Below, piece after piece: positions 18,579 to 26,585 of a DNA stretch of 64,000 nt. A model generated the notes under the pieces. The model was not told the DNA's origin and made no database searches. It was given only the letters and a program-made list of their open reading frames with translations. Positions within the stretch are counted from its first letter, which is position 1; each line of letters starts with the position of its first letter. A program made the translations under genes and the position numbers. Source of the DNA: Flavobacterium sp. Root935 (GTDB lineage: Bacteria > Bacteroidota > Bacteroidia > Flavobacteriales > Flavobacteriaceae); NCBI RefSeq assembly GCF_001429295.1, contig NZ_LMJL01000008.1, positions 464,682 through 528,681 of the forward strand, written 5' to 3'.

Positions 18579-19778
18579 TTAAGACAAGCTCTTGTTCGAG
18601 CATTTGAAACCCGTCTTACCCTTCTTGTTGATTTTGTAAATCAGCTTCTGGATTACCATAAGCCATATAGTGGTAAAAGCCATTGTCAAGGTAATTACTG
18701 CTAAGGTAATCTGGTACATAAAAGGACCTATCAAACCTAGTGAGGAAGCGGTCGTTATTAATACGAAACTAAACTCTCCTATCTGAGATAATAATGCGCC
18801 TGCGTATATACTATCACGCCAAGAATTTTTTGTAACCCTAAAGAGAACCGCGTTAATGACGCTATTGCTGAAAAGCACCGCGATTGAAATCAGCAGTATG
18901 GTTAAAGTATGCTGCGAAAAGAATTTAATATCCAACTGCAGTCCGACGGCTACAAAAAAGAAAGCCATAAAGAAGACCCTGAACGGCATAAGGGATTTAT
19001 CGAGCCAATGAGTCGCTTTATCATGACCAATTAAAATTCCTGCTGCAAAAGCCCCAAAAGCGGTTGATAAACCGAGCGCTCCAGTTATCCAGGCCATTCC
19101 AAAACACAAGCTGAAACCTATGAAAACCTGCAGTTCGTGGTCTGCCGCAATTTCGCTGCTCATGGGAAGTTTCAGTGGTTTCTGCCCCACTGCACGTTTT
19201 AAAAATAGCAGCATAAGCAGTCCAGCAGCGCACACTTTAATCAGCTGGGTCTGCGAGATATGATTTCCTGACATAAAATTTAGGATCAGCATCATTGGAA
19301 TAACCAATATATCCTGCAGCAAAAGCACACCTCCTGTAATCACTCCCAGACGACTGTTAATTTCTCCCGTTCTGGCCAGATATTGAAATACTATAGCAGA
19401 GCTGCTTATGCTTATAATAAAAGCCATCAAAACTGTAGTTGTCATTTTCCATCCTGCATAAGCCCCAATGGTATGCATAAAGAAAAAACTCAGCAGCAGA
19501 TGCACAAAAGCGATTAAAAGCGGTTTATGAATATTTCGTTTCAGATTTTGAATATCAATCTCACGGCCAATGGAGAACATGAGCAGTACAATTCCGATTT
19601 CACCTATTTCTGCAATCACTCCTGGATGGTCAATAATATTGAGAGCCTGAGGCCCTAAAAATGTTCCAGCGACTATATAAGCGATAAAATATGGCTGTTT
19701 TAAACCGCGAAGAAGCAAGATAAGCAGTAAAATAACAAAGGACAGCACAGCTATCCCAGAGAATAATTGTGATAACAT
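18579..19778 (-). CDS. CPA2-family monovalent cation:proton antiporter (KefB-like, no regulatory domain)
   Basis: 399 residues and about 12 membrane segments. Family blocks are visible: PYFIAYIVAGTFLGP near residue 29, IGIVLLMFSIGREID, SSSAIVFQYLA, GVLLLQDILVIPM with the conserved Gln-Asp pair of the ion path, and GAFAAGILIG. CPA2 transporters exchange K+ or Na+ for protons across the inner membrane. The protein ends soon after the last membrane segment and has no RCK/TrkA-N domain, so it is the short form of the family. It is convergent with the phosphatase gene and downstream of hsp20, from which a hairpin separates it. Confidence 0.87.
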   Translation of the reverse strand: MLSQLFSGIAVLSFVILLLILLLRGLKQPYFIAYIVAGTFLGPQALNIIDHPGVIAEIGEIGIVLLMFSIGREIDIQNLKRNIHKPLLIAFVHLLLSFFFMHTIGAYAGWKMTTTVLMAFIISISSSAIVFQYLARTGEINSRLGVITGGVLLLQDILVIPMMLILNFMSGNHISQTQLIKVCAAGLLMLLFLKRAVGQKPLKLPMSSEIAADHELQVFIGFSLCFGMAWITGALGLSTAFGAFAAGILIGHDKATHWLDKSLMPFRVFFMAFFFVAVGLQLDIKFFSQHTLTILLISIAVLFSNSVINAVLFRVTKNSWRDSIYAGALLSQIGEFSFVLITTASSLGLIGPFMYQITLAVITLTMAFTTIWLMVIQKLIYKINKKGKTGFKCSNKSLS

Positions 19779-19795
19779 GTGGAAATGATTATAAA

Positions 19796-19819
19796 GAAAG
19801 CTGCCGGAGGCAGCTTTCT
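19796..19819 (-). terminator. Hairpin after hsp20, likely terminator
   Basis: AGAAAGCTGCC and its complement GGCAGCTTTCT pair across a minimal loop, 16 nt past the hsp20 stop. On the transcribed strand the stem ends in CTTTCTTTAT. The stem is strong but the T tract is short. It lies just upstream of the antiporter start codon. Confidence 0.6.
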
Positions 19820-19835
19820 AACTGTGTTGTTTAAC

Positions 19836-20288
19836 TTAAGAAATATCAATCAGACGGGGAGATTTTTCTTTGGCTTGTTCGAGCTTTGGAATAGACAGCA
19901 GTAAAATTCCGTTTTCGTAACGAGCACTGATTTTATCTTCGTCCACTACATTTTTAGGCAGGGTAAAGCTTCGCTGGAAGGACTGATAACTAAATTCCCT
20001 GCGAGTAAAATTTTCTTCCTGGGTATTATGCTCATTTTGTTTTACCGAAGAAATAGTGAGCTGCCCATTGTCAAGAGTAACCTTAAAGTCCTTTTTGTCC
20101 ATTCCCGGTGCGGCGACTTGGACTTCGTAATTCTCATCTGTTTCCTTAATATTCACAGACGGCAGTGTAGTGCTTGTTGCTGAAAAATTGTTGTTTTCCC
20201 AATTGAAAAGATCACGGCCAAAAAAATCATCAAAAAACAAGCGTTGAAAAGCCGGTATACGGCCTGCATCTCTTTTAATAAGATTCAT
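19836..20288 (-). CDS. Small heat shock protein Hsp20
   Basis: 150 residues with an alpha-crystallin domain from about 45 to the end (VNIKETDENYEVQVAAPGMDKKDFKV in pieces; GQLTISS; FQRSFTLPKNV; ARYENGILLLSIPK). The C-terminal tail KSPRLIDIS supplies the short anchoring motif. These ATP-independent chaperones hold unfolding proteins in large oligomers in the cytoplasm. The gene has its own hairpin downstream. A perfect 14-bp inverted repeat and a CGTGCAC direct repeat lie in the 290 bp upstream and may be control elements. Confidence 0.93.
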   Translation of the reverse strand: MNLIKRDAGRIPAFQRLFFDDFFGRDLFNWENNNFSATSTTLPSVNIKETDENYEVQVAAPGMDKKDFKVTLDNGQLTISSVKQNEHNTQEENFTRREFSYQSFQRSFTLPKNVVDEDKISARYENGILLLSIPKLEQAKEKSPRLIDIS

Positions 20289-20328
20289 AACATTAATTTT
20301 TAAAATTGTTAGACAATAAAAATTTGAA

Positions 20329-20347
20329 CGTGCACACCAGCGTGCAC
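20329..20347. repeat. CGTGCAC direct repeat in the hsp20 leader
   Basis: CGTGCAC occurs at 20329-20335 and again at 20341-20347, a 12-bp period. Each contains the palindrome GTGCAC. It lies 41-59 nt upstream of the hsp20 start, a plausible regulator-binding spacing. Confidence 0.4.
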
Positions 20348-20383
20348 AAGAAAAAAAACAAATTATGTGCCAGTGGAAAAAAA

Positions 20384-20419
20384 TGACATTTTTTCATATA
20401 TTATGATGAAAAAATGTCA
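20384..20419. promoter_or_regulatory. Perfect 14-bp inverted repeat upstream of hsp20
   Basis: TGACATTTTTTCAT and its exact reverse complement are separated by 8 nt, 96-131 nt upstream of hsp20. It is not followed by a T run in either direction, so an operator or an mRNA leader structure is more likely than a terminator. Confidence 0.45.
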
Positions 20420-20577
20420 CTAATCAAGGTTTCTAAGTTCGTTTGTCGAACTGTCAGTTTAGGCAGAATATAACGTCTTGAAGGAGTAGTTGAAATCGAA
20501 GAGCAAAGATTCAGTTCAGGATTTCATTAGAGAAATGGCAATGAATTTCGTAATTAACTCGCCATATTAGAATGCGG

Positions 20578-21408
20578 CTAGCTGCTAATATCTGTTTTTC
20601 TTACAGCAAGCTCTGTTGGCGACTGTCCGAATTGTTTTTTAAAGGCATACGAGAAGTGTGATAAGTTTTCAAAACCAACTTCGTAAAAAACGTCAATAGG
20701 TTTTCTATGCTTTTCGGTCAGCTGGTAATGGGCAAGTTCCAGCCGTTTCATTGTCAGCCACTTTTGTGGTGTGGTATCAAATGCCTTTTTAAAATCCCGC
20801 TTAAAAGTAGTCAAACTGCGTCCAGTCAAATAAGCAAATTTTTCTATTGGCATATTGAACATATAATTTCTTTGCATAAACGCTGAAATATTGATTTTGT
20901 GCGGTTCTGAAAAATCGGACAAAATAGTATCAATATCTCTATTTACAGAACGTAAAATAGTAATAGCTTCCTGAATTTTCAATGTCGACAGGTCTTGTGG
21001 CAGCTTGTAATCCAAGTTAAAATAGGGTAGCATTGAAGCGAAAAAACTGTCCAGCAAAGGATCTTTGGGGAACGGAATAATGTTATCAGTTTTGGAAGCC
21101 AGAAAGGTTTCCATATTTTTATGCTCGTAGAAATCTCTCAAAACATCGTGGGTAAGTTTTACGATAATTGCTTTGTAAGGCAGACCGTCTTTTTCAGATT
21201 TTATAAGTGAAGCCAGCCTGTTTCGTGGAAACAGAAATGTTTCACCTGCTCCCAAAACATACGTTCTATTGGATTGGACTACTTTTAACTCGCCCGACAA
21301 AACCCGAACAACAGAATGTTCTTCAGCTATCATTTCGGTATTGTGATGAACTGCTTCGCTGCAAGTAAAAACAATTTCAGCATGGTTATTTATCTGTCTT
21401 GTTGCCAT
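20578..21408 (-). CDS. AraC-family transcriptional regulator (cytoplasmic, cupin + HTH)
   Basis: 276 residues from the Met at 21408. A start 24 codons upstream (21480) would overlap the preceding dehydrogenase gene and its terminator hairpin, and those codons look unstructured, so I reject it. The N-terminal half is cupin-like (VVRVLSGELKVV; LGAGETFLFPR). The C-terminal AraC domain (about 175-272) shows FAYLTGRSLTTFKRDFKK and DVFYEVGFENLSHFSYAFKKQFG. It lies downstream of the short-chain dehydrogenase gene. A pair of 10-bp direct repeats with a 22-bp period upstream of that gene has the geometry of an AraC operator, so this protein may control it. Confidence 0.86.
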   Translation of the reverse strand: MATRQINNHAEIVFTCSEAVHHNTEMIAEEHSVVRVLSGELKVVQSNRTYVLGAGETFLFPRNRLASLIKSEKDGLPYKAIIVKLTHDVLRDFYEHKNMETFLASKTDNIIPFPKDPLLDSFFASMLPYFNLDYKLPQDLSTLKIQEAITILRSVNRDIDTILSDFSEPHKINISAFMQRNYMFNMPIEKFAYLTGRSLTTFKRDFKKAFDTTPQKWLTMKRLELAHYQLTEKHRKPIDVFYEVGFENLSHFSYAFKKQFGQSPTELAVRKTDISS

Positions 21409-21423
21409 AATGCAAATGTAAAA

Positions 21424-21461
21424 AAAGAAATAAGGCTCAACTATGTAAGCCTTATTTCTTT
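21424..21461 (-). terminator. Rho-independent terminator of the short-chain dehydrogenase gene
   Basis: A 14-bp perfect stem (AAAGAAATAAGGCT / AGCCTTATTTCTTT), a 10-nt loop and a T run on the minus strand, 9 nt past the dehydrogenase stop. It separates that gene from the AraC gene. Confidence 0.85.
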
Positions 21462-21469
21462 CAATTATA

Positions 21470-22504
21470 TTAAATGTCAAATTTTACACCAGTCAATTCT
21501 TCACTTATAGTCCAGAGTCTTTGGGCAGCCTGGTCTTCCACTGCAAATGGTGCAACCCCAGCTATTCCAGCAGGACTTTTTCTGCCAGCTTCACTATCGT
21601 AGAAACCAGGGTTGTAGTCTGCAATTTCAACATTTTCTAGATATACACCTCCAATATTTTGAAGTTTAGGACTCGTAGCTGCCCAAACGGTTGTGGCAGC
21701 TCCTTGTTCTTTGGTTTTTTGTATTTTTTTCATTTCTGCTTCGGCTTCAATGTTTGGTGTTCCGTCTGGATGCAGTGCACCTATTGCAACAAAATCTTCA
21801 AAAGTTAAATATCTGCTCAAATTCGTCTCTAGAATTAAACCAGGGTGTAAGCTATAAGCACGAACACCAAACTGCTGTGCTCTTTTATCCAGTTCTACCG
21901 CAAAAAGCACGTTTGCTGTTTTGGCTTGCCCGTAAGCTTCAAATTTGTCGTATTTCCTAACATTGTAATTTACATCTTCAAAAAGAACTGGCGAAAAGTG
22001 ATGCCCTGAGGATGAAACATTTACCACCCTTGCTCCATTTGCTTTTTTCAAGGCGTCCCACAGCTTCGCAGTCAAATGAAAATGCCCTAAATGATTGGTA
22101 GAAAATTGTCCTTCGTAACCACGCTGATCACGCTGCAAAGGCGTCCACATAATACCTGCATTGTTTATAAGCATATGCAGCGGTCTGCCCGAAGCTAAAA
22201 AATTTTCAGCGAATGCATCAATAGAATCTGGGTCTGTTAGATTTAATATTTCTACTTCTACATTCAAAATTCCTTGCAGATTTTTCTTTGCTTTTTCCGT
22301 ATCTCTTGCTGGAACGATAACTGTTGCCCCTGCCGAAGTCAGTGTTTTGGTGATCTCTAATCCAAGTCCACCGTCACCACCTGTAACAATTGCGGTTTTA
22401 CCTGTAAGATCGATTCCTTGGATAACATCTGTTGTTGTTGATGCTTTGTTGAAGCCTGAACCTATCGGTTTTTGTAAAGCTCCGTTGTAATTATTTTGTC
22501 CCAT
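21470..22504 (-). CDS. Short-chain dehydrogenase/reductase (SDR), retinol-dehydrogenase-like
   Basis: 344 residues and no signal peptide. The Rossmann motif is TGGDGGLG (41-48), the structural motif NNAG (114-117), and the catalytic residues are in Ser164-166, Tyr191 and Lys195 (YGQAK). The long C-terminal part (NIGGVYLENVEIAD; AQRLWTISEELTG) is typical of the SDR subgroup annotated as retinol-dehydrogenase- or WWOX-like oxidoreductases with an unusual N-terminal extension of about 30 residues. It would reduce or oxidise a carbonyl or alcohol with NAD(P)(H); the substrate is unknown. It has its own predicted promoter and terminator, so it is monocistronic. Confidence 0.88.
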   Translation of the reverse strand: MGQNNYNGALQKPIGSGFNKASTTTDVIQGIDLTGKTAIVTGGDGGLGLEITKTLTSAGATVIVPARDTEKAKKNLQGILNVEVEILNLTDPDSIDAFAENFLASGRPLHMLINNAGIMWTPLQRDQRGYEGQFSTNHLGHFHLTAKLWDALKKANGARVVNVSSSGHHFSPVLFEDVNYNVRKYDKFEAYGQAKTANVLFAVELDKRAQQFGVRAYSLHPGLILETNLSRYLTFEDFVAIGALHPDGTPNIEAEAEMKKIQKTKEQGAATTVWAATSPKLQNIGGVYLENVEIADYNPGFYDSEAGRKSPAGIAGVAPFAVEDQAAQRLWTISEELTGVKFDI

Positions 22505-22526
22505 TTTTTTAAAAATTTTATTAGAA

Positions 22527-22553
22527 CAAAAATAAAAAGCATTTATCCCGCAA
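22527..22553 (-). promoter_or_regulatory. Predicted Bacteroidota promoter of the SDR gene
   Basis: On the minus strand a TTTG box is followed after 16 nt by TATTTTTG, a match to the TAnnTTTG -7 consensus of Flavobacterium. The -7 box is 23 nt upstream of the start codon. The spacing is slightly short. Confidence 0.45.
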
Positions 22554-22585
22554 ACTTTGTTTAAAAGTCCTATTTACTTTGTTTA
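22554..22585. promoter_or_regulatory. Direct repeat with 22-bp period, candidate AraC-type operator
   Basis: ACTTTGTTTA occurs at 22554-22563 and exactly again at 22576-22585. It sits immediately upstream of the predicted -33 box of the SDR gene. Two helical turns between direct half-sites is the usual arrangement for AraC-family activators. Confidence 0.45.
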
Positions 22586-22669
22586 TAGGGTCGGTTGTTG
22601 TTAATGTGCTTACACCTCTCTCCTTATTATAAAGGAAGCTTTCCAAACTGAAATATTATACGTCTGAGA

Positions 22670-23347
22670 TCAATTGTCCTCAGATGAAAATGCATCAGCT
22701 TTCGGATCATAAAGCATTGCCGTACACAAACAGTTTTTTCTGTCTTTACTGAGCAATATTGGGCAATTCACGCAAGTCTTGCAATTTTCCCAAAAAAGAT
22801 CGTCACTTGTAAGTTCCGAGAATGTAACCGGTTCAAAACCTAGTTCATGGTTCATTTTCATTACGGCAAGACCAGAAGTCAAACTGAATATACGAGCAGT
22901 TGGATACTTCTCACGGCTCAGCTCAAAAATAGTTTTCTTAATCCTTTTTGCAAGTCCAGTATGTCTGAATTCAGGTGCTACAATTAATCCTGAATTAGAA
23001 ACATATTTTCCGTTCTCCCATGCAGAAATAAAAGAAAAACCTGCCCACCTGCCATCTGATGCAAAAGCGATGACAGCTTCTCCTTTTTTCATTTTTGCTT
23101 CAAGCATTTCTGGAGAGCGCTGAGAAATACCTGTTCCACGTGCGATAGCCGATGATAATGTTACCTCACAGATTTGCTTGATCCAAAAAGTATGAACAGA
23201 TCTGGCTTTCTCAATAATAAATTCAACTGGTTCCAAAACATCCGCGGCAGTTGAAGGGATTGTTTTAGTGTAAAATGAGCTGGAAAATAAAGCACTTTTA
23301 CTAGGCAGCTGTATTTTAGGATCTATAATAGGGTTTATAATTTTCAT
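22670..23347 (-). CDS. GNAT-family N-acetyltransferase with C-terminal cysteine cluster (N-acetylglutamate-synthase-like)
   Basis: 225 residues. The GNAT core spans about 50-180, with GLIVAPEFRHTGLAKRIK as the acetyl-CoA-binding segment (RHTGLA for the R/Q-x-x-G-x-G/A loop). A Cys-rich tail (CKTCVNCP and KNCLCTAMLYDP) closes the protein. This tail is shared with the GNAT protein commonly encoded beside argininosuccinate synthase in Bacteroidota arginine operons, which is thought to acetylate glutamate. Here the gene stands apart from any arginine biosynthesis genes and has an N-terminal extension of about 45 residues, so it may be a paralogue with another substrate. The upstream 48-codon ORF is only 11 nt away. 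Confidence 0.72.
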   Translation of the reverse strand: MKIINPIIDPKIQLPSKSALFSSSFYTKTIPSTAADVLEPVEFIIEKARSVHTFWIKQICEVTLSSAIARGTGISQRSPEMLEAKMKKGEAVIAFASDGRWAGFSFISAWENGKYVSNSGLIVAPEFRHTGLAKRIKKTIFELSREKYPTARIFSLTSGLAVMKMNHELGFEPVTFSELTSDDLFWENCKTCVNCPILLSKDRKNCLCTAMLYDPKADAFSSEDN

Positions 23348-23358
23348 AATAATCTAGT

Positions 23359-23505
23359 TTACAATATTTTAGAGATTAACAAAACAGTAATAAAGAAAAC
23401 TATGGTGAACACCATTAAATTTATTACCCTTCCTTTATTGTGTGTAGATTTATTTGTTATGTATTGTTTCGTAATCTCTTTACTTCTAGTCTTATTTGTT
23501 TTCAT
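23359..23505 (-). CDS. Small single-pass membrane protein (48 codons), hypothetical
   Basis: An ATG-to-TAA frame of 48 codons ends 11 nt before the GNAT start. The N-terminal 30 residues are very basic and polar (MKTNKTRSKEITKQY, then STHNKGR). The C-terminal 18 residues form one hydrophobic segment (MVFTIVFFITVLLISKIL). This is the profile of a small tail-anchored or N-in membrane peptide. I recognise no family. It is supported only by ORF integrity, composition and tight spacing to the next gene. Confidence 0.4.
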   Translation of the reverse strand: MKTNKTRSKEITKQYITNKSTHNKGRVINLMVFTIVFFITVLLISKIL

Positions 23506-23822
23506 ATATCTATATTGTTAAAGTTGCAGCAAAAGTTTTAGAACCTACAAATCAATTCGATTCTATCAAGTTTAAAACAACTGTAATTTTTCTGAAAGCT
23601 AAAAAACAAAGGGTATGCCAAGAAAAACAAATATTTGCAAGTAATTAATTATCAAGATAATAAATAACAAAATAGTAATTACACTATTCAAATTATTATC
23701 AAAATGATAAGATAATAATCAAAATGAGAGGCACACTAAGCTTATAATATTAAATTTCTTAACCCATAAGACATCCCAAAAGTTTATGACCAAAGAACTT
23801 TCAATTACTTTTTGGATAAAAA
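23506..23822. other. Non-coding stretch between the small membrane ORF and the peptide-gene terminator
   Basis: AT-rich. It includes short near-palindromic runs of ATTATCAAAATGATAA type around 23690-23735. No ORF, promoter or RNA gene that I can support. Confidence 0.4.
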
Positions 23823-23852
23823 AAAACTGCCAGCATAAATACTGGCAGTTTT
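23823..23852 (-). terminator. Rho-independent terminator of the double-glycine peptide gene
   Basis: An 11-bp perfect stem (AAAACTGCCAG / CTGGCAGTTTT) with an 8-nt loop and a run of at least eight T on the minus strand, 78 nt after the peptide stop codon. It supports the small ORF as a transcribed unit. Confidence 0.85.
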
Positions 23853-23929
23853 AATTTGTAATTATAAAGTGTCTTTAAGAACAGCACTAAAATGAGCTTC
23901 AAGATCCTGCTGTTCTATTCAAGGCTGAA

Positions 23930-24085
23930 TTAACACTTATAATATCTGTTTCTAATTTCATCATAACACAGATTAGGATACTGATAACCTCCCATAGTCT
24001 GTTTTAACTGTTTTTCAGTTAGTTTTTGCACATCACTCGGTAGAAATTTTTTAACTTCTTTGTCTTTTGGTTTTTTGTTAAACAT
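23930..24085 (-). CDS. Double-glycine-leader peptide precursor (51 residues), bacteriocin- or RiPP-like
   Basis: The frame encodes a charged leader ending in KLTEKQLKQTMGG (residues 21-33), then an 18-residue core with two Cys (C40 and the C-terminal C51), six Tyr or Asn-rich positions and a net positive charge (YQYPNLCYDEIRNRYYKC). The leader matches the hydrophobic-spaced L-x-x-x-x-L-x-x-x-x-GG pattern cut by C39-peptidase ABC exporters. Such leaders are known for class II bacteriocins, ComC-type pheromones and Bacteroidota natural-product precursors. The gene has its own strong terminator. The nearest upstream gene on the same strand is a GT-A-like glycosyltransferase, 309 nt away. No C39 exporter or other maturase gene lies in the window. 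The core could be disulfide-closed; modification is not proven. Confidence 0.68.
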   Translation of the reverse strand: MFNKKPKDKEVKKFLPSDVQKLTEKQLKQTMGGYQYPNLCYDEIRNRYYKC

Positions 24086-24394
24086 AACTTATAGTTTTAA
24101 AGTGATTATTATTCCAATCATTTAAAGACACTTGGAATTTATGTCTGTTTTAGCGCAGTTTTTTTACTGCTTAAATATCTTTGAATTAACTGTGCAAGGT
24201 CATGATTAAGTTCTGGTATCCACAAAACCAAAATTATACTTACAAATATGATTTATTTTTACGATAATTACTTACTTTTAGCTTCTTTTTTTTAAATTTT
24301 AACATAATTACTGATTTTATAACAAGGAGTATCTAAAAATATTCATGAAACAATGAACCCATGAAATGTTTGACCAATATGCTTTAGATTATTC
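24086..24394. other. Leader between the glycosyltransferase-like gene and the peptide gene
   Basis: 309 bp without a gene. On the minus strand a TAATTTTG box (24229-24236) matches the -7 consensus but lacks a -33 partner. A weak GCAGT/ACTGC hairpin lies near 24155-24170. Nothing else was seen. Confidence 0.35.
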
Positions 24395-25732
24395 TTATTT
24401 ATAAATTGCGATTATTTTTAAAACAATATAACTGGTCAGGAGTCCGTTTAAAAGTGTTAAAATGCCGTCTTGCTGCTCCTGTGTGTCGTAATCAAAATGA
24501 ACCAGCATTTCTGCAATAAACTCAGAATACAGGATTCCCGGTTCTATTGCGCCTAATGCAATTTGATCTAAATCATCCAGCTGGTATTTTCCAGGAGCAG
24601 CATTATGCTCCTTTATTTCCAGAAAAGAGACTTCTTCATCATTGAGCTCAGAGACTGTCTGTTCAAGGCCGTCTAACAGCGCGATATTAAAATCTTCCTT
24701 TTTCCCAAGCAGGCTTTTCAGATAACCTGACAGACCTTCTGTATAAAGGTCTCTTTTCAGCAGATAATGCTCAGCAGAAAACTTTTTACTTTTGAGCTCA
24801 TGATCAAACATAGAAATCAGTTCTGCTGCCATTTCTGGTGTCAAAAATTCAATTTCATTCTGCTCGCCTTCCGCCTCATTGATCATTACGGCCCATTTTG
24901 AATAATACTGTGGATAATTTTTCATTACATAGACTTCCATAGCTTTACATACGGCAGGATTTTTTTTATAGGCTCCCAGTAAATGTAAATACTTTTTATC
25001 GGGAACATCCTGAAATTCAGCAAAACCAGAATAGTAGCCGTCATTGTACAATTCACTAAACAAAAAATCAATTTTTGCCTCCCTCTTCTGAGCATACTGA
25101 TAAAACAGCACCTGCTCAAAAAATAGATTAAAATTAAGGCAGTTAATTTTGGACCAGGCTTTTCTGTTTTTATCTAAAAAATCAATGCTGATTCTGGCGT
25201 ACTCTTTAAAAAAATCAATATCATTTCCCCCTGTAACCCCCATGTTACATCCAAAATTATCGGGACGCTTGTGATAGCTCTCCATTTCACCGGACATGTA
25301 GAGAAGTTCGGGTGAAATTTCATTCCACATTTTAGCATAGTTACTAGCAGTAATTTCTAAATTCTGAGTGAGTACAGCCGCATCCCGAAATTTTTCATTC
25401 AAAGATTCCCAAACAAAAACATCTCCGTCAATGTGCAGAAACGGTTCGGTCTGCATCTGGTATACTTTAATTTTAGAAACAGCCCAGAGATCACTGTGAT
25501 AATCATTTAAATCATCTAAAACGACATGAACTTTGGTATACGGAAGCTGAAGTTTTGTAATTAAGATATCATATCCGAAACGATCTGTGTACAATTCAAC
25601 ATCTTTATGAAATTTCACCAATTGGTGACAGCTTAAAATCCAGCTCAGCCAATTGTATTTATAGGAAAACCAGCCATAATTACTTTTTATATCAGTTGAA
25701 TTACCGGTCCAAAAACTTTGTATTATCTTCAT
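24395..25732 (-). CDS. GT-A-like glycosyltransferase-type protein (DUF6734-like)
   Basis: 445 residues and no signal peptide. The first ~270 residues look like a GT-A nucleotide-sugar fold, with an N-terminal IIQSFWTG strand, EPFLHIDGDVFVW carrying a DxD motif (Asp102, Asp104), and a FGCNMGVTGGND acceptor-side loop. The remaining ~170 residues are acidic and helical with a hydrophobic C-terminus, and match no domain I know. I believe such proteins belong to the Bacteroidota family DUF6734, but that is from memory and not shown by the sequence alone. The next gene on the same strand encodes a double-glycine-leader peptide with Tyr, Asn and Cys acceptors, so a role in glycosylating that peptide or a surface glycan is possible. 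Confidence 0.6.
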   Translation of the reverse strand: MKIIQSFWTGNSTDIKSNYGWFSYKYNWLSWILSCHQLVKFHKDVELYTDRFGYDILITKLQLPYTKVHVVLDDLNDYHSDLWAVSKIKVYQMQTEPFLHIDGDVFVWESLNEKFRDAAVLTQNLEITASNYAKMWNEISPELLYMSGEMESYHKRPDNFGCNMGVTGGNDIDFFKEYARISIDFLDKNRKAWSKINCLNFNLFFEQVLFYQYAQKREAKIDFLFSELYNDGYYSGFAEFQDVPDKKYLHLLGAYKKNPAVCKAMEVYVMKNYPQYYSKWAVMINEAEGEQNEIEFLTPEMAAELISMFDHELKSKKFSAEHYLLKRDLYTEGLSGYLKSLLGKKEDFNIALLDGLEQTVSELNDEEVSFLEIKEHNAAPGKYQLDDLDQIALGAIEPGILYSEFIAEMLVHFDYDTQEQQDGILTLLNGLLTSYIVLKIIAIYK

Positions 25733-26585
25733 TTAAATGGAGCTGAGCTTATCTTTTTAAATTAAAATGCCAATTATTCCCGATTCTTGATTCATACTGT
25801 ATCCTATAAAAATGCCTTAAACATCATTTTTCAAATTTGAATCAGTATAATACCACTTGCAATATAACTTAATTATTTGTAAGTTTTTTACGGTATTCCG
25901 TATTATCAAGAGATTCGACTCTCAGCCGTTCAAAACATTATATCCAACTGGAGTCCAAAAAAATAAAAAATGGATGATGTAGCTGACAACACTAATACAG
26001 CCAGCAGAAGTAGATGGGAGCAGGATATCTTAACAGTATGAAAGAGGCCTTGAAAACACAGGATTTTAATAAACAGTACAATCATCAATATCCCTTTTCA
26101 AAACCTCTGCTTTTAAATTTAATTTCTCGATCTAATTCTTTATTTGAATCGCTTCCTATTGTTCAACATGTATTTTTTTGTAAAAACAGACTAAAAGCCA
26201 GAAATTAAATAGTGTTAAAATCACATTTTATTTATTTTTTAACTTTTATAATGAAAGAAAATTTCTTAACTTAACATAATAATTGATCGACTAACGGTTA
26301 AAAAAACCGATGTATTACCTAAATTTATTAAAAAACAAATGCATGGCTTTTTACCATCGATCAATAAAATTTTACTATTTATTAATAATTAAAAACAAAT
26401 TACAAATTTAAAAATCATCGCTAGGGAGAAAAAACTACTTATCACAATCTATTTTGTATTTATTTTGTATTTCTAGTTTCAGAATATTCATTCTGTGCAT
26501 CTTTTCTATTGATGATATTTTAAAATTTTTAGAGAACCAAGGTATCAGCGTATATCTCTTTATTAAACATTTAAATTATCGTATT
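25733..26585. other. Large gap (853 bp) between the glycosyltransferase-like and T9SS-module genes
   Basis: Two divergent leaders meet here. A 5-bp hairpin (TACGG/CCGTA, 25889-25902) and short ORFs near 25972 and 26014 are present, but none has protein-like composition, a relative I recognise or a promoter. I see no support for a gene. Confidence 0.4.

Noticed and set aside
21409..21480. Longer start of the AraC gene at 21480
   Set aside because: It would overlap the dehydrogenase stop and its perfect terminator hairpin, and the added residues do not resemble the family N-terminus.
23690..23735. Repeated ATTATCAAAATGATAA-like runs as a possible repeat array
   Set aside because: Short, AT-only and irregular, with no spacer/repeat structure, so not CRISPR or iteron-like.
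25900..25935. GATTCGACTCTC resembling a tRNA T-arm
   Set aside because: No acceptor stem, anticodon arm or D-arm could be folded around it.
26014..26208. 64-codon ORF on the plus strand in the large gap
   Set aside because: No recognisable family, no promoter, no signal features, and composition like the surrounding AT-rich non-coding DNA.
26454..26585. Longer start of the T9SS-module gene at 26454
   Set aside because: A clean signal peptide starts at 26586. The upstream 44 codons would bury it.
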